Shown here: positions 25,308-35,896 of the stretch, in pieces
Numbering within the stretch: position 1 is the first letter of the stretch
How the letters are laid out: every line of letters starts with the position of its first letter
Assembly: GCA_944349925.1 (NCBI GenBank)
Contig: CALVNT010000016.1
Coordinates: 1 to 39,809 of the forward strand
Length of the DNA stretch: 39,809 nt
Reading direction: 5' to 3'
Source: an uncultured Clostridia bacterium
GTDB lineage: Bacteria > Bacillota > Clostridia > Christensenellales > UBA1242
Translations under genes and position numbers: made by a program
The notes under the pieces: model-generated
Database searches by the model: none
Seen by the model: only the letters and a program-made list of their open reading frames with translations
Told to the model about the DNA's origin: nothing

Positions 25308-25345
25308 AAAAAAGGACATGCTTTTATGACAACATGTCCCTTTTT
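25308..25345 (-). terminator. Terminator between the giant-lipoprotein operon and uppP
   Basis: GGACATG (25314-25320) and CATGTCC (25333-25339) form a 7-bp stem with a 12-nt loop, flanked by A and T runs so that it works on either strand. Only 24 bp separate it from the uppP start, so uppP either reads through or uses a promoter within this element. Confidence 0.75.
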
Positions 25346-25410
25346 AACAAAAATTTTATTTTATTTTTGTGCGCAAAAATTTGATGTTTAATCTTTTTAA
25401 ACCAACAAAT

Positions 25411-26337
25411 TTAGTGATTAGAATTCTTTTTATCAATAAAACTGTTTTGCTTTTTGTTTTTAAACTTATTGTAAATTGCAGCGCCCGCAAAACCTATGGC
25501 AACTGTGCCTACACCTACACAAATTATGGTTAAATACCACCATTGCTTATTTACCTGCTTTATATAAATTGAAATTTGATTTTCTGATTGATAATTGTCT
25601 AGTGTTCTTTGCCAAACATGATGATAAAGTCCTAGCTCACTATAAAAAATAGAGTCCGCATTAGAATGAATTTTGCTAGAAGATACGCCATATTCATATA
25701 CAAGCAATGGATAGTAAATGTCTTGAGCATTTATCGAAATTTGCTCGCAAGAATCCAGATACAAATTTGTCAAGTATTCTCCCACAGTTTGATTTGTACT
25801 AGAAAGATTTTGTGAAAATATTATTTCTCCGCTTGATGTTTTAGTGGTAATAAATTCAATATTTTCCCCGCTTTCTTCACCCTCTTCTTTATCACCTTGA
25901 TTTGAAGAAGGGTGATAATATTGCCAAGCCTCAGAGGAAGTAAAAAGCATTTGAAAGCCAATAGTTTGTTCATCATATAGTTTTACCGCACCAAACTCGA
26001 GACCACCTCCGTCGCCAATGGCAAACTGTTCATCTGGATTTTGCATATATATGGAATAAAATGATGCCACTAAAAGATTGCGTAAGTGATTTATTTTTGT
26101 GCTATAAGATGATGAAAATAACACAATGCCGCTTTCACTTGCCCCTAGTTCTTTTAACAAAGAAGAATTTAAGGAAAAGAAAAATCCTTGAGATACTGAG
26201 CCATCGGCATAAACTAATGTTTGAATTTTTATAGAACCTGTCGTTTGCTTTTCTTGTTCTTGCGCGAAAGCTTCACCGCTTCCCACCAAAAATAATGGCA
26301 ATAGAAAAGCAAATAAAACTAAAATGATTTTTCTCAT
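25411..26337 (-). CDS. Secreted protein with C-terminal membrane anchor (308 aa)
   Basis: The N-terminus is a Sec signal peptide, MRKIILVLFAFLLPLF, with likely cleavage after AFA (residue 25). The mature domain (about 230 residues) is beta-rich and of no family I know. It includes an acidic segment (DKEEGEESGENIEF). A single helix near residues 270-290 (WWYLTIICVGVGTVAIGFAG) is followed by a basic tail, so it is a type I membrane protein facing outward. It starts 42 bp after the stop of the 3141-residue lipoprotein gene with no terminator between. That makes it the best candidate partner of the giant protein. The nearest ribosome site (AGAGGA) is 13 bases before the ATG, longer than usual. 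Confidence 0.85.
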   Translation of the reverse strand: MRKIILVLFAFLLPLFLVGSGEAFAQEQEKQTTGSIKIQTLVYADGSVSQGFFFSLNSSLLKELGASESGIVLFSSSYSTKINHLRNLLVASFYSIYMQNPDEQFAIGDGGGLEFGAVKLYDEQTIGFQMLFTSSEAWQYYHPSSNQGDKEEGEESGENIEFITTKTSSGEIIFSQNLSSTNQTVGEYLTNLYLDSCEQISINAQDIYYPLLVYEYGVSSSKIHSNADSIFYSELGLYHHVWQRTLDNYQSENQISIYIKQVNKQWWYLTIICVGVGTVAIGFAGAAIYNKFKNKKQNSFIDKKNSNH

Positions 26338-26379
26338 AAAAATAATTTATTCCTCTTAAAGTGTTATAATTACATTTTT

Positions 26380-29300
26380 TTACTTCTCTAAAATAATTTT
26401 TGATTTGTCTTGCGAAACAATAAGTTTATATTCCCCCGCAACAAATTCTTGATTTATAGAAATTGCATCTGGCAATTTTTGTATAGTAATGCCGATAATA
26501 GTGTTGTTGTAAGCATATATTTCGCCATTTTGCGTTATGTTTGCGCCACTTGCATAAGCAGATGCTAAAACATTGTTGCCTGACATTTCAAAAACATATC
26601 CAAAAGTTCCCGAACGGAAATAATAAACGATACCGCCCACTCCTTGTGGAGAAGAAATTTGTCCATTGTTAAATACATATGTTATTTGACCGACATTTCT
26701 AGATGCAATAGACGCAACAACACTTGTGAACTGATAGTTGCCAGAGACTGTAATATTTGCATTATTTCCACAGGCGGTGATCTCTCCGCCATTGTTTTCG
26801 CAAACAATACCGCCAAGGTATATACTTGACAAATCTCTTCGAATAGTCAAATTTATTTGTCCATTATTTTGGCAACCTTTTATCAAACCTTGAGTATGAT
26901 TTACAAGAACTATTCCGCCATACAATACTCTTATTGCACTTTGAGATGGATAACGCTCATCAATAACAGAATTGTTTTGGCTTTCTTCTATGGTTCCAAA
27001 ATTAAAGCCTACAATTCCACCAATTGCTAAAGTTGTGATGTTGCTTGATAAATTTAGATCCGCGCTGTTTATAGTTACTTGTGAAATAGTTCCGTAGTTT
27101 ATAATAGCAAGTGGACTAAATACAATTGGCGAGAAAGATGAAACCGCAGAATAATCTAATGAATAATCAATTACAAGATTTGAAACTTTCGCATTTGCAG
27201 AAATTTCTTTAAAAATACTTTGCCCATTTTCAAATTGAACTGAAGTTGTTGAATTTCCTAAATTTACGCTATAAAGTATGCTCTTATTTTCTATAACTTG
27301 AGTTGTCGCATTTACTTTTATTGTGTAGCCTCTTCCGTCAAGTTGCCCATGGAAGATGTCAAAAATATATTTGTTTGCTTCATCTAGATTGAGTTCTAAC
27401 GAATTTGATAAAGCAAAATAAACAGTGTTATTTACATCATCTCGCAAAGCAATATTTCTAAATTGCTGTTCATTTTCTATAATATATGGATCATTTTTTG
27501 TTCCATTTCCCCCAGCAAAAAGATCAAATATGTAGTTGTCAATCCATGAGCCAACAAAGTTATATATACCATAGACATTTTCTTCTGATGTTAAGATTTT
27601 TGCATACAAACTAATTTTATTTATTGCTCCCATTCTTTTTGGCTGATAATAGAAATAATTTTTCTCGTTTTTTATTGTGTAATTGTTTGTATAAGCACTT
27701 TCAATCAATCCATCATCATATTCCAGTTCTACATAAAAGTTGTATAAATTGCTATCTTTAAATGTCCACTCAAATTTAAGTTCGTTTTCGACAAAATAGA
27801 AATTTATTTCGTGCATGTTATTTAAATTTGCAAATGTGATTGTGAGGGCTTCACTAGAAAGATAAGAGTTTTCTCCTTGAATAGGCTCGACAAAAATGTC
27901 AAAAGTTTTTCCTGCAAAAGCTTCTATATCTATACTCATGTTTTGGCTGTTTAAAATAAATCTGCCCTCATCACCTTGGAATAATATTTGATACATATTG
28001 CTCGAGAAAGAATATTTGTTTCTATTAAAATATTGCTCTAAAGATAAAACATTATTTTTTTCATCTTGACCAATGTCCACAACAGAAAGCTCTAGATCTG
28101 ATATTTTGACTGCTGGGAATTTATAAATTTCTTTTGTAACCAATTTTTCTGACTTTATTGTCGATTCAGTATAGGCAAAAATTTCTAAAGTAAATGCCGT
28201 ACTGCTAGCATATTTTTCATTTATAATCGAAATAAAGTAAACATCAATAGCACTATTGTCGCTTTGAATTATTTGTCCTTCTTCTACAGTGAAATCTTCG
28301 TTTTCAATAAGATTAAATTCGTTTTTATTTGCGTCAATAAGCTTAAGCGCAAAGTTCATTTCGCTATCTCTTAAAATTGCTATTTTACCATTATAAATTT
28401 GCTCAGTTATAGCAAATGAAGGCGATTGGGTCTTTGAGATATTTTCTATTGTTATAGGATTTGAATGTAAAATATTTTTTCCATTTGTAAAGCACAAAGC
28501 GCTTGACACATCAATATATCCGCCTTCAATAAGCTCATGCCCATACTCAGCGTCTTGACCAGCATACACATAAAGGCTGATATTGAAATACGCTCCAACG
28601 CCTTGAGTATAACTATTTTCTAACAAAGCACTGTCTAGGCTTGTTTGCTTAGTCCAAAGCTCCCCTGTCGTTTTGTATCCCGTTCGGTCATAATAGTCAA
28701 TTTGAATTTTATATACTATTTGGGTGTTTTCGTCAAGTAAATTTGATTGAACTGCCTCCCATACTAAATCACCACCATCAAGTCTAATTTGATTTGAAGA
28801 TGATAGCGTTTGTAGAGAAATTGAAGATGTATTAGATGCCAAAACTATTTGATTTATGTCAATAATCTTTTCAAAGAAAGGAATTTGCTCGTCGTCATTA
28901 TCGTAGTCTAAAATAGGGACATTAAAAATAGTTTGAGAAATAAAGTTTACATCATTTTGACCATCTATGCTAGTCTGAGTATGATCGAAAGTTATTTGAC
29001 TTAAGTTATCGCCATCTGCATCAAAGAATTGGTTTGTTGAAACAATTACATCTAAGTCATTGTATAACTGATATTTAAATGGTCCGTAAATGTTGTCTTT
29101 GCTTTGCGCAGAAATAACTAATTTATTTTCGCTTGTTGTTAACGATGGCGAGCTAAGCTTATAAACATTTAAAATGCCATAAGATACGCTTGGTAATCTC
29201 ATAATTGAATTTTCGTCGTCGATTTGTCCCATCACATTGAAAATGACATAATCATAAAGTCCAGCATTTGTTAGCAAATCACTTAAGACTACTTTCCCTT

Positions 29301-32300
29301 GTGAATTTATCCCCGCTTTAACGATTTGTTGTTGCACTTCGCTTGAAGAGCCATACTCTCGTCGATACTTAACTAAAATATCGCTTCCAATTTCGTTTTT
29401 AGATGTAGTTATAATAAAGTTTCCGTTTTCGATGCTTAAATTCGAATTGTCTAAACTTAAGAATGTCAAACTCATAACGTTACTTTTCCCATAGCAAGAG
29501 TAATCGTTTCCGACAGCATAAATATAAACATTATAAACAAATGCCTTGTCTATAAGGTAATCGCCGTCATAAACATAATCGCCCAAAACAGAGTAATTTA
29601 TTTTAAACGAGCTGTCGTCTCCACTGATAACATTTTCTAAAGATTGATTATTATATCTAATTGACCATTCATTGTTATATGAAATATCAAATTGATAAGC
29701 AGGTTGTTCTCCGCTAAAAGTTTTAGCTCTTAGCATAAACTTATAACTTGTAGCTTTAGTAAGTGCTCCGTTTTCTTGAGCAATTGAAGTAAGATTGTAA
29801 GAAGAAGTATAAGTTTCTTCGCCTGTAACGCTATCAAATTCATTTTGAAGGTGACTGCTGACAGGTGCAGCAACATAAATAACTTTTGCACTAGAAGGAT
29901 CAGAATCAATATAACTAGATTTTGAGTTTGTAGATGTTTGAATAGTCGAAACATTATAATAACCCGCAGGTATTTGTTTACCAAAATCATCAAAAAGTAT
30001 TTTTCCTTCAGTTAAGCCTTGTGCCATTTCTTTAATACTTTGATTAAACATTACAAGTTGATATATGTTTTCTCCAGAAGTCAACAAATTTCCATCAATA
30101 TAATTTTGAATTTGTGTTAAGAAATCTGTCGTGCCAACAGTAAAGTTTGGCAAAAGATCCATTGCATTAACACTTACAATATAAGTTTGCCCACTTAAAT
30201 CACTACCATTAAAGTCAGTAGAAACAAATTTAAGTTTTATAGTTTGATTAGCAACAGAATCAATATCAAAATAATAAATGTCATCAAAGCCATTTTGTCC
30301 AATAGTTGCTAGATTATCTGCAAGATTTTCTCCAGTAACAGAAACATCAAAAACTCTGACAAAGTCTAAGGTTTTATCTAAAACTCCATTTTTGTTTAAG
30401 TTAAACACAATTTTTCCGTTTTGCAAAGTTACTGGTTTTGTTTGATAATATTTAAAAGGCTCTAAAAGGTTTTCTAAATTTGATGAACTTATTATATTTT
30501 GATTTTCAGAAACTGCCTGAATTGTAAGATAATTGTAGCCCCCTTGCATGGTTAAGGTTGTTAAATCTAAAGAATATCCATTTACAATCACACTGACAGG
30601 TTGTGTTGAATCAGATATAGGCCAATATGTAACCATAAATGCACTAGGGGCAAAATTTTGTTCAAGAATATCTGTCGGCTTTGTCCAGCTCCACTTTAAA
30701 ATATTATTTTCAATTCTTGCGGTGTTTAAGTTTGCAGAATCTTCTATAACATTGTTAAGTTTCATAATATCAAAAGTTTTGCTGCTATAAATGTAAAATT
30801 CTTCTCCCTGTTTTGCAATTCTGCAGGCTTCAATTTGAAAATTTCCATACTCATAACCGTCAAACATTTCATTTAGTGAGAAAGCAAAACATTCAAAGTA
30901 GTCATTTCCGCTCGGCTTATCAACATAAAATTTGTTTGTGTAGTTATCCCAATAACCTCTTACATTATACTCGCTAAGCATAAAGTTGATCTTGGTTATG
31001 GTATGGTTGACCTTATCTGTTATTATAAATCTAAAGCCACAGGTAGAGAGAGCTGTTTCATTTGACAAAAGTTTAAATACAATGTAGTCGCTATTTTGTG
31101 CGCTTCTTGCTTGATAAAGATCTTCGTTATTTTCAATTTTATAATTAAAATCATATTCAATAAAATCTGAATTTATTGAGCCTGCCATTCTATTTGCAAT
31201 GTTTAACTTATAACTGCCCTCTTGTGAAATTGACAAAAGTGTTTTGAAATCTTGCAAAGAGTATAAATAAACATATAAATCTTCAGTTTGAGATGGATAG
31301 AACAACAATTCCTCTCCACTTTGAGTTCTTACAATAAACTCGATATTGTTACCATTTGAATCTGTTGGCAAATCACTTAATGTAAGCAACATTTGTCCAT
31401 CATCTTTTATTGAGATATCTTTAATTTGTGCAAGTTTAACTTCATTTAAAACGAAACTATTCAAAGAACAAAGCGTTTGCAAATTGCTATCTACAACGAT
31501 TATTTGAATTTCAATTCCGCCACTTTTTCCTTTTAAAAGTTCATTTAAATCGATTTCGGTTGTTTTAGCATCATACAAATTAAAGTAAGATTGATTTCCA
31601 ATAATTATTTTTACCAGAACTTGATCTTGACAAACTTTGCCATAGCTTAAATTCAGTACACCTTCTTCACTTAACGAAGCATTTAATATGTCATCATTTC
31701 TTTCTATAACTATAGAAGTTTTGTCAGAAGAAATTTTGTTTGTCTGCTTTGCGATAATCTCTATATTATTTTTGCCTGCAAGTGCAAAAAGAGAAGAATC
31801 TATTGATAAAACAAAATCATCTTCGTTTTGCACAAGCGAGCAGTTTTCGTAAGGATTGTTTGTAGATAAGTCGTTGAATGTCAAATTTGAGTTTATGTAA
31901 ATATCAAAATATACTTCCGAAGTCCAGATATTTGCAAATATCAAAGCGACCTTGCTGTTTATTTGCTGTAAAATCTCGTCTTCATCGTTTGATAAAACAA
32001 TTTTTTTCTCTACATTGCCAATAGATAAAACCTTGCTTGTCAAAATATCACTCTGGCTTGCAACTCCATACCTTGCTTCTTTGGACGCATCGGTTTCAAA
32101 AGGCTCGATATTTGATGTTATAGTTATATTTAATTGCTGTCCGCTTTTGAAAGTGGTTTTTACAAGAGTCTCAATTTCTTGTATAGATAACGATGTATTT
32201 TTGTAATTATTTATTGTATAAATTTGACCATCTGCATCTACAATAATTTTAAAACTTACTATTCCAAGGCTTTCTTGCCATGCTAGATATGGGTTTGTCC

Positions 32301-35300
32301 ATGTTAAAATATCATTATCAATTGTTGCATTAAGGCTTTGATTTGATATTTCTTCTAAAACAAATTGAGAAGGGTCAGAGTCAATATAATAAATATTTTC
32401 TGATTGCGAGTTTAATGCTTTTAATGAAATTGAAAGTGCAAATTTGTTTTGAGCATAATTTGACAAATCTACCACCGCTTTTGTCTGACCTGTAGTATAT
32501 GAAATTGCCTGATCGTTTACAAGAATTTGAGAGATTCGTCTTGCGTTCGCATCGTCATCAATTATAATAGTTGCTTGCCACTTGTTTGCATTTTGTGCGA
32601 TGATTAAATTTTTTACTAAACTAAGCTTTGCAACAACAATATCGTTTGATTGAGAAGAACTTAAATATTTAGAATTTTTTGCAACTATTTTAACTGTAAT
32701 ATCATTAGTAGTAAGGTCTTTGCCGACTGCAACTTGAGATAAATTTATACTATTTGATGTGTAATCTTCGACAACGATTTCGCCATCGCAATATACATCA
32801 TAAACAGTATCATTTCCAACTTTTTCCCATTTAAAAACTTCACTGCTCGGGTCAAAAGTTAAAACTGGGGTCTGCATTTTTTGAATTATTACCCGATTGT
32901 CGCCATTGCTTGTTAGTGCTTGCGTTGATTGTAGCGTCAGCGCTCCATCTTCTAAAACTGGCTCAGTGTAAGCGTAGACCGTTACACCTATTTGTGTTGA
33001 TTGTGCAAATTCATTTTTAAAAGAATTGTTTAATAAAAATTTGTCAATTTGATCTTGCAAGTTAAACGAAGTGCCTTGCACAAAAAAGTTTATAGTTCGA
33101 TTTCCACTTTCAATAAAAAGTTCGATTGAAACAAAATATTTTTCTGTTTTGCCCTCGTTCAAATCTTGGTAAGATACGATTTCATTGTCGAAACTTAAGT
33201 TTAGTGGACTCGGCAACCTATTTACTACTATTGAAGTTTGGTCACTAGACAATAAATACAAATTGTCATAATTTTCTTTAGCAATCGCATTGACAACAAC
33301 AGTAAAAGTTTGACCATAGTCTAAGAGATTTACATAATTTTGATTTAAGGTATTTGCTTTTTCGCCGTTTATTAAAATCTCATAGTGGTCAACATAAAAA
33401 TCATTTAAACTGCTAGAAACTGTCAGAATTTCGCCAGTTTTATCTCCATACTCGCCGTCAATTCCAAATCTTCCATTTTGGGAATAAACTTCTTCTAAGG
33501 TTGCTGTCGGTTTTGAAATTCTTACAATTTTTATTAAACTTTCATTGGAAGAGGTGTGCAACTTCTCATCATATAAATTACCGGCACTTGCTTGAACAGT
33601 TAAATTATAGATTTTTTCATTTGCAAAATCTTGGCCATCGAGAATTCTTGTATGGACATCTTGACTTTCCACCACATCAAAAGAATCTATTTCTTGCCCA
33701 TCTAATTTAATGGAATAATGACCTGCATATTCAACAGTTTTTATCTCAATTTTAAATATACCATTTTCTTCAATTAGTTGAATTTGAGGGCTTTCAATTT
33801 GTTTATAAACCAAGAAGTTTTCTTCTAAAATATTTGTTTTGTCATAAAAATCACTATCTAAATAAGCGCTTTCGTCTAAACTCAATGCCTTCACTTCGAT
33901 TTTATAATAACCAAATTCTAAATTTTCTTTCAATAATAATTCGTTTGTTACTTCGTTAGCAAACAACTCTTCATTTAAACCATTTGCATCAGTTTTGTAA
34001 ATAAAATATTGAAAATATGCCCCTTCAACTTCATTCCATCTAAACTGTCCATTTTCACTTTGAACTTTTGTAGGTGCTTGCAAAATTTGTAATGTTTTAT
34101 ATCCAAATGAGCTTATGCTCTTTCCATCTTGACGAAGTGCCTCTACTTTTATTGTGTATGAGCTAGTAGAATTAGGCTCTATTTGATTTAAGTTTTCAAA
34201 AGTGATAGTTGTTTCATTTTGCCCGATTTGGACTAAAATGTCGTCAAGCTTTATATCATTGACATAGACATTGAATGAATCTGCGAAATCAACATTATTA
34301 AAAGTTAATATTGATATATTTTCATTTTCATCGTCAAATTCATGAGATATTTGTTCAATTGGATTTAAAACAAAAACTTCAAATTGATAAGCTCCCGATG
34401 TAATCACGCAATTTGTCGATACTTGATCTTGAGCAAACGATTTTACTCCGGTTGAAGATTGCTGATCTTTTGTTGGCAATGCGTAAACATAAACAACATT
34501 TTCCCCTTCCAAAAGATTGTCTTTTGAAATAAAAATTTGCTTTCCATCTTTAATACTAAATATCTCTTCATAATTTCCAGAAACAATTTTGTAATTTTCT
34601 AAGTATTGCGATAAGTCTTCTATCGATACTTCTATTCCCTCGCCCGTTATCTCGACTTGTGCACTAGGAGTAGGCAATTTAGCAAAAAGTAAAGATTGAC
34701 TAATATTGCTATTTACAAATAATCCATATTCATTTTGCCCGCCCAAAACTTGTATTGAAACGTTATATAAACCACTTTTAAGGTCATCTAAAAACTCTTT
34801 TTGCCCACTTTGTACAATTTTCTGTCCCGAAACGCTTCCGTCAACGCTTGAATATTGCAAAATATAACCAAAAGCATTTTGAGCGTCTTCAAAAGTTAAA
34901 TAACCGTCTTTTTGATCATAATTATAAACCGGAGAAACAGAGTCTAATTTTTTAATATTATAAACTGCACTAGAAGACAATTTCTCATTGTTTTTATCAT
35001 ATGCAACAATTTTTACTTCAATATCTCTTCCATTTTCAAACCTAGAAAAATCATAAGTGAATTGTGCATCAGTAAGTACTTGTTGATTAACCTTAAAATT
35101 GTTAAGGTAGACATCATAAACCGATTCTTCTGTATGATTCCAGTTCAAAACGACATTTTGATTTGAAAATTCTGTGGAAACTTCTACATTTAAACCTTCA
35201 ACCAAGCTGACATAATCATATATAATAGTTGTCGTTTGTGAAAATTGCGAAGATAAAATGTTTTCTTGTTCAACCCCTACAGCTTGCACCTTAACAGTGT

Positions 35301-35805
35301 ATGAGCCGTAGCTTAGCTGATTTAGTGCAAAATCAAAACAATTAGTATCAACTTTAAACTGCTTGTTTTGTCCAATTTTTACTATGTACTGAAAAGCAGT
35401 AACTATTTTGTCTTCTTTATAAACAACACTTTCATTCCAATAAAGTTTGCCATCTTGTGTAATTTTTAAATCAGTTGGAGCAGAAAATTGATAGTTTACT
35501 AAAACATTACATTTAGCAATAACTGTTTGACCATAATTTGCAAATACAACCGTTGAGCCACTTTGGCTTGCGATAAAGCCATTTTCATCTTTTGTTAAAA
35601 TTTTTTCATTTGAAAAAGTGATTGTTATTTCGTCTTGACTAGCACCATTTAAATTTAACTCTTTATATAAATCTATATTTTCCCCTAAAGATAAAACATA
35701 CTCAGATTTATTAAAATTTCCATAAACAAAAGCTGGCTGATTGCAAGCAGTCAAACCAAACAAACAACACAATGATATAAACAACAACGAAATGATTTTT
35801 TTCAA
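26380..35805 (-). CDS. Giant lipoprotein with FN3-like repeats and a C-terminal GLUG/beta-helix region (3141 aa)
   Basis: The N-terminus (MKKIISLLFISLCCLFGLTAC) is a lipoprotein signal with lipobox LTAC and lipidated C21. The next ~80 residues resemble a bacterial Ig-like domain (SGSTVVFANYGQ). From about residue 108 come many repeats of 90-110 residues of fibronectin type III character: a start such as PTDLKITQDGKLYWN, a central YxVxxN or YxIxxD strand, and a YxVxVxA end strand before a Ser/Thr linker. The last ~375 residues (from about 2765) begin GNGTKNDPYIIENEQQFRNI and contain HGQLDGRGYTI and rungs such as GGIVGFNFGTIEES and LGGIVCENNGGEITAC, typical of GLUG/right-handed beta-helix domains. 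The start codon is TTG, with GGAGGGA directly upstream. It is followed by the 308-residue membrane protein. The architecture is a lipid-anchored stalk with a distal binding or enzymatic tip, as in adhesins; the ligand is unknown. Confidence 0.9.
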   Translation of the reverse strand: MKKIISLLFISLCCLFGLTACNQPAFVYGNFNKSEYVLSLGENIDLYKELNLNGASQDEITITFSNEKILTKDENGFIASQSGSTVVFANYGQTVIAKCNVLVNYQFSAPTDLKITQDGKLYWNESVVYKEDKIVTAFQYIVKIGQNKQFKVDTNCFDFALNQLSYGSYTVKVQAVGVEQENILSSQFSQTTTIIYDYVSLVEGLNVEVSTEFSNQNVVLNWNHTEESVYDVYLNNFKVNQQVLTDAQFTYDFSRFENGRDIEVKIVAYDKNNEKLSSSAVYNIKKLDSVSPVYNYDQKDGYLTFEDAQNAFGYILQYSSVDGSVSGQKIVQSGQKEFLDDLKSGLYNVSIQVLGGQNEYGLFVNSNISQSLLFAKLPTPSAQVEITGEGIEVSIEDLSQYLENYKIVSGNYEEIFSIKDGKQIFISKDNLLEGENVVYVYALPTKDQQSSTGVKSFAQDQVSTNCVITSGAYQFEVFVLNPIEQISHEFDDENENISILTFNNVDFADSFNVYVNDIKLDDILVQIGQNETTITFENLNQIEPNSTSSYTIKVEALRQDGKSISSFGYKTLQILQAPTKVQSENGQFRWNEVEGAYFQYFIYKTDANGLNEELFANEVTNELLLKENLEFGYYKIEVKALSLDESAYLDSDFYDKTNILEENFLVYKQIESPQIQLIEENGIFKIEIKTVEYAGHYSIKLDGQEIDSFDVVESQDVHTRILDGQDFANEKIYNLTVQASAGNLYDEKLHTSSNESLIKIVRISKPTATLEEVYSQNGRFGIDGEYGDKTGEILTVSSSLNDFYVDHYEILINGEKANTLNQNYVNLLDYGQTFTVVVNAIAKENYDNLYLLSSDQTSIVVNRLPSPLNLSFDNEIVSYQDLNEGKTEKYFVSIELFIESGNRTINFFVQGTSFNLQDQIDKFLLNNSFKNEFAQSTQIGVTVYAYTEPVLEDGALTLQSTQALTSNGDNRVIIQKMQTPVLTFDPSSEVFKWEKVGNDTVYDVYCDGEIVVEDYTSNSINLSQVAVGKDLTTNDITVKIVAKNSKYLSSSQSNDIVVAKLSLVKNLIIAQNANKWQATIIIDDDANARRISQILVNDQAISYTTGQTKAVVDLSNYAQNKFALSISLKALNSQSENIYYIDSDPSQFVLEEISNQSLNATIDNDILTWTNPYLAWQESLGIVSFKIIVDADGQIYTINNYKNTSLSIQEIETLVKTTFKSGQQLNITITSNIEPFETDASKEARYGVASQSDILTSKVLSIGNVEKKIVLSNDEDEILQQINSKVALIFANIWTSEVYFDIYINSNLTFNDLSTNNPYENCSLVQNEDDFVLSIDSSLFALAGKNNIEIIAKQTNKISSDKTSIVIERNDDILNASLSEEGVLNLSYGKVCQDQVLVKIIIGNQSYFNLYDAKTTEIDLNELLKGKSGGIEIQIIVVDSNLQTLCSLNSFVLNEVKLAQIKDISIKDDGQMLLTLSDLPTDSNGNNIEFIVRTQSGEELLFYPSQTEDLYVYLYSLQDFKTLLSISQEGSYKLNIANRMAGSINSDFIEYDFNYKIENNEDLYQARSAQNSDYIVFKLLSNETALSTCGFRFIITDKVNHTITKINFMLSEYNVRGYWDNYTNKFYVDKPSGNDYFECFAFSLNEMFDGYEYGNFQIEACRIAKQGEEFYIYSSKTFDIMKLNNVIEDSANLNTARIENNILKWSWTKPTDILEQNFAPSAFMVTYWPISDSTQPVSVIVNGYSLDLTTLTMQGGYNYLTIQAVSENQNIISSSNLENLLEPFKYYQTKPVTLQNGKIVFNLNKNGVLDKTLDFVRVFDVSVTGENLADNLATIGQNGFDDIYYFDIDSVANQTIKLKFVSTDFNGSDLSGQTYIVSVNAMDLLPNFTVGTTDFLTQIQNYIDGNLLTSGENIYQLVMFNQSIKEMAQGLTEGKILFDDFGKQIPAGYYNVSTIQTSTNSKSSYIDSDPSSAKVIYVAAPVSSHLQNEFDSVTGEETYTSSYNLTSIAQENGALTKATSYKFMLRAKTFSGEQPAYQFDISYNNEWSIRYNNQSLENVISGDDSSFKINYSVLGDYVYDGDYLIDKAFVYNVYIYAVGNDYSCYGKSNVMSLTFLSLDNSNLSIENGNFIITTSKNEIGSDILVKYRREYGSSSEVQQQIVKAGINSQGKVVLSDLLTNAGLYDYVIFNVMGQIDDENSIMRLPSVSYGILNVYKLSSPSLTTSENKLVISAQSKDNIYGPFKYQLYNDLDVIVSTNQFFDADGDNLSQITFDHTQTSIDGQNDVNFISQTIFNVPILDYDNDDEQIPFFEKIIDINQIVLASNTSSISLQTLSSSNQIRLDGGDLVWEAVQSNLLDENTQIVYKIQIDYYDRTGYKTTGELWTKQTSLDSALLENSYTQGVGAYFNISLYVYAGQDAEYGHELIEGGYIDVSSALCFTNGKNILHSNPITIENISKTQSPSFAITEQIYNGKIAILRDSEMNFALKLIDANKNEFNLIENEDFTVEEGQIIQSDNSAIDVYFISIINEKYASSTAFTLEIFAYTESTIKSEKLVTKEIYKFPAVKISDLELSVVDIGQDEKNNVLSLEQYFNRNKYSFSSNMYQILFQGDEGRFILNSQNMSIDIEAFAGKTFDIFVEPIQGENSYLSSEALTITFANLNNMHEINFYFVENELKFEWTFKDSNLYNFYVELEYDDGLIESAYTNNYTIKNEKNYFYYQPKRMGAINKISLYAKILTSEENVYGIYNFVGSWIDNYIFDLFAGGNGTKNDPYIIENEQQFRNIALRDDVNNTVYFALSNSLELNLDEANKYIFDIFHGQLDGRGYTIKVNATTQVIENKSILYSVNLGNSTTSVQFENGQSIFKEISANAKVSNLVIDYSLDYSAVSSFSPIVFSPLAIINYGTISQVTINSADLNLSSNITTLAIGGIVGFNFGTIEESQNNSVIDERYPSQSAIRVLYGGIVLVNHTQGLIKGCQNNGQINLTIRRDLSSIYLGGIVCENNGGEITACGNNANITVSGNYQFTSVVASIASRNVGQITYVFNNGQISSPQGVGGIVYYFRSGTFGYVFEMSGNNVLASAYASGANITQNGEIYAYNNTIIGITIQKLPDAISINQEFVAGEYKLIVSQDKSKIILEK

Positions 35806-35896
35806 AATCCCTCCAAATTATTTTCTTACATTTAATATTTACATATTAACACTTTTTACAACAAATAAGAAAACAATAACAAAAAGATTTGAAAAA

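Noticed and set aside
25284..25319. Twelve-residue N-terminal extension of UppP
   Set aside because: The ATG lies in a terminator stem; the GTG at 25283 has GGAGG at good spacing and gives the family's usual N-terminus.
1810..35805. CRISPR array or phage-type repeats among the many repeated words in the giant genes
   Set aside because: No regularly spaced identical repeats with unique spacers were seen; the similarities are at the protein-domain level.
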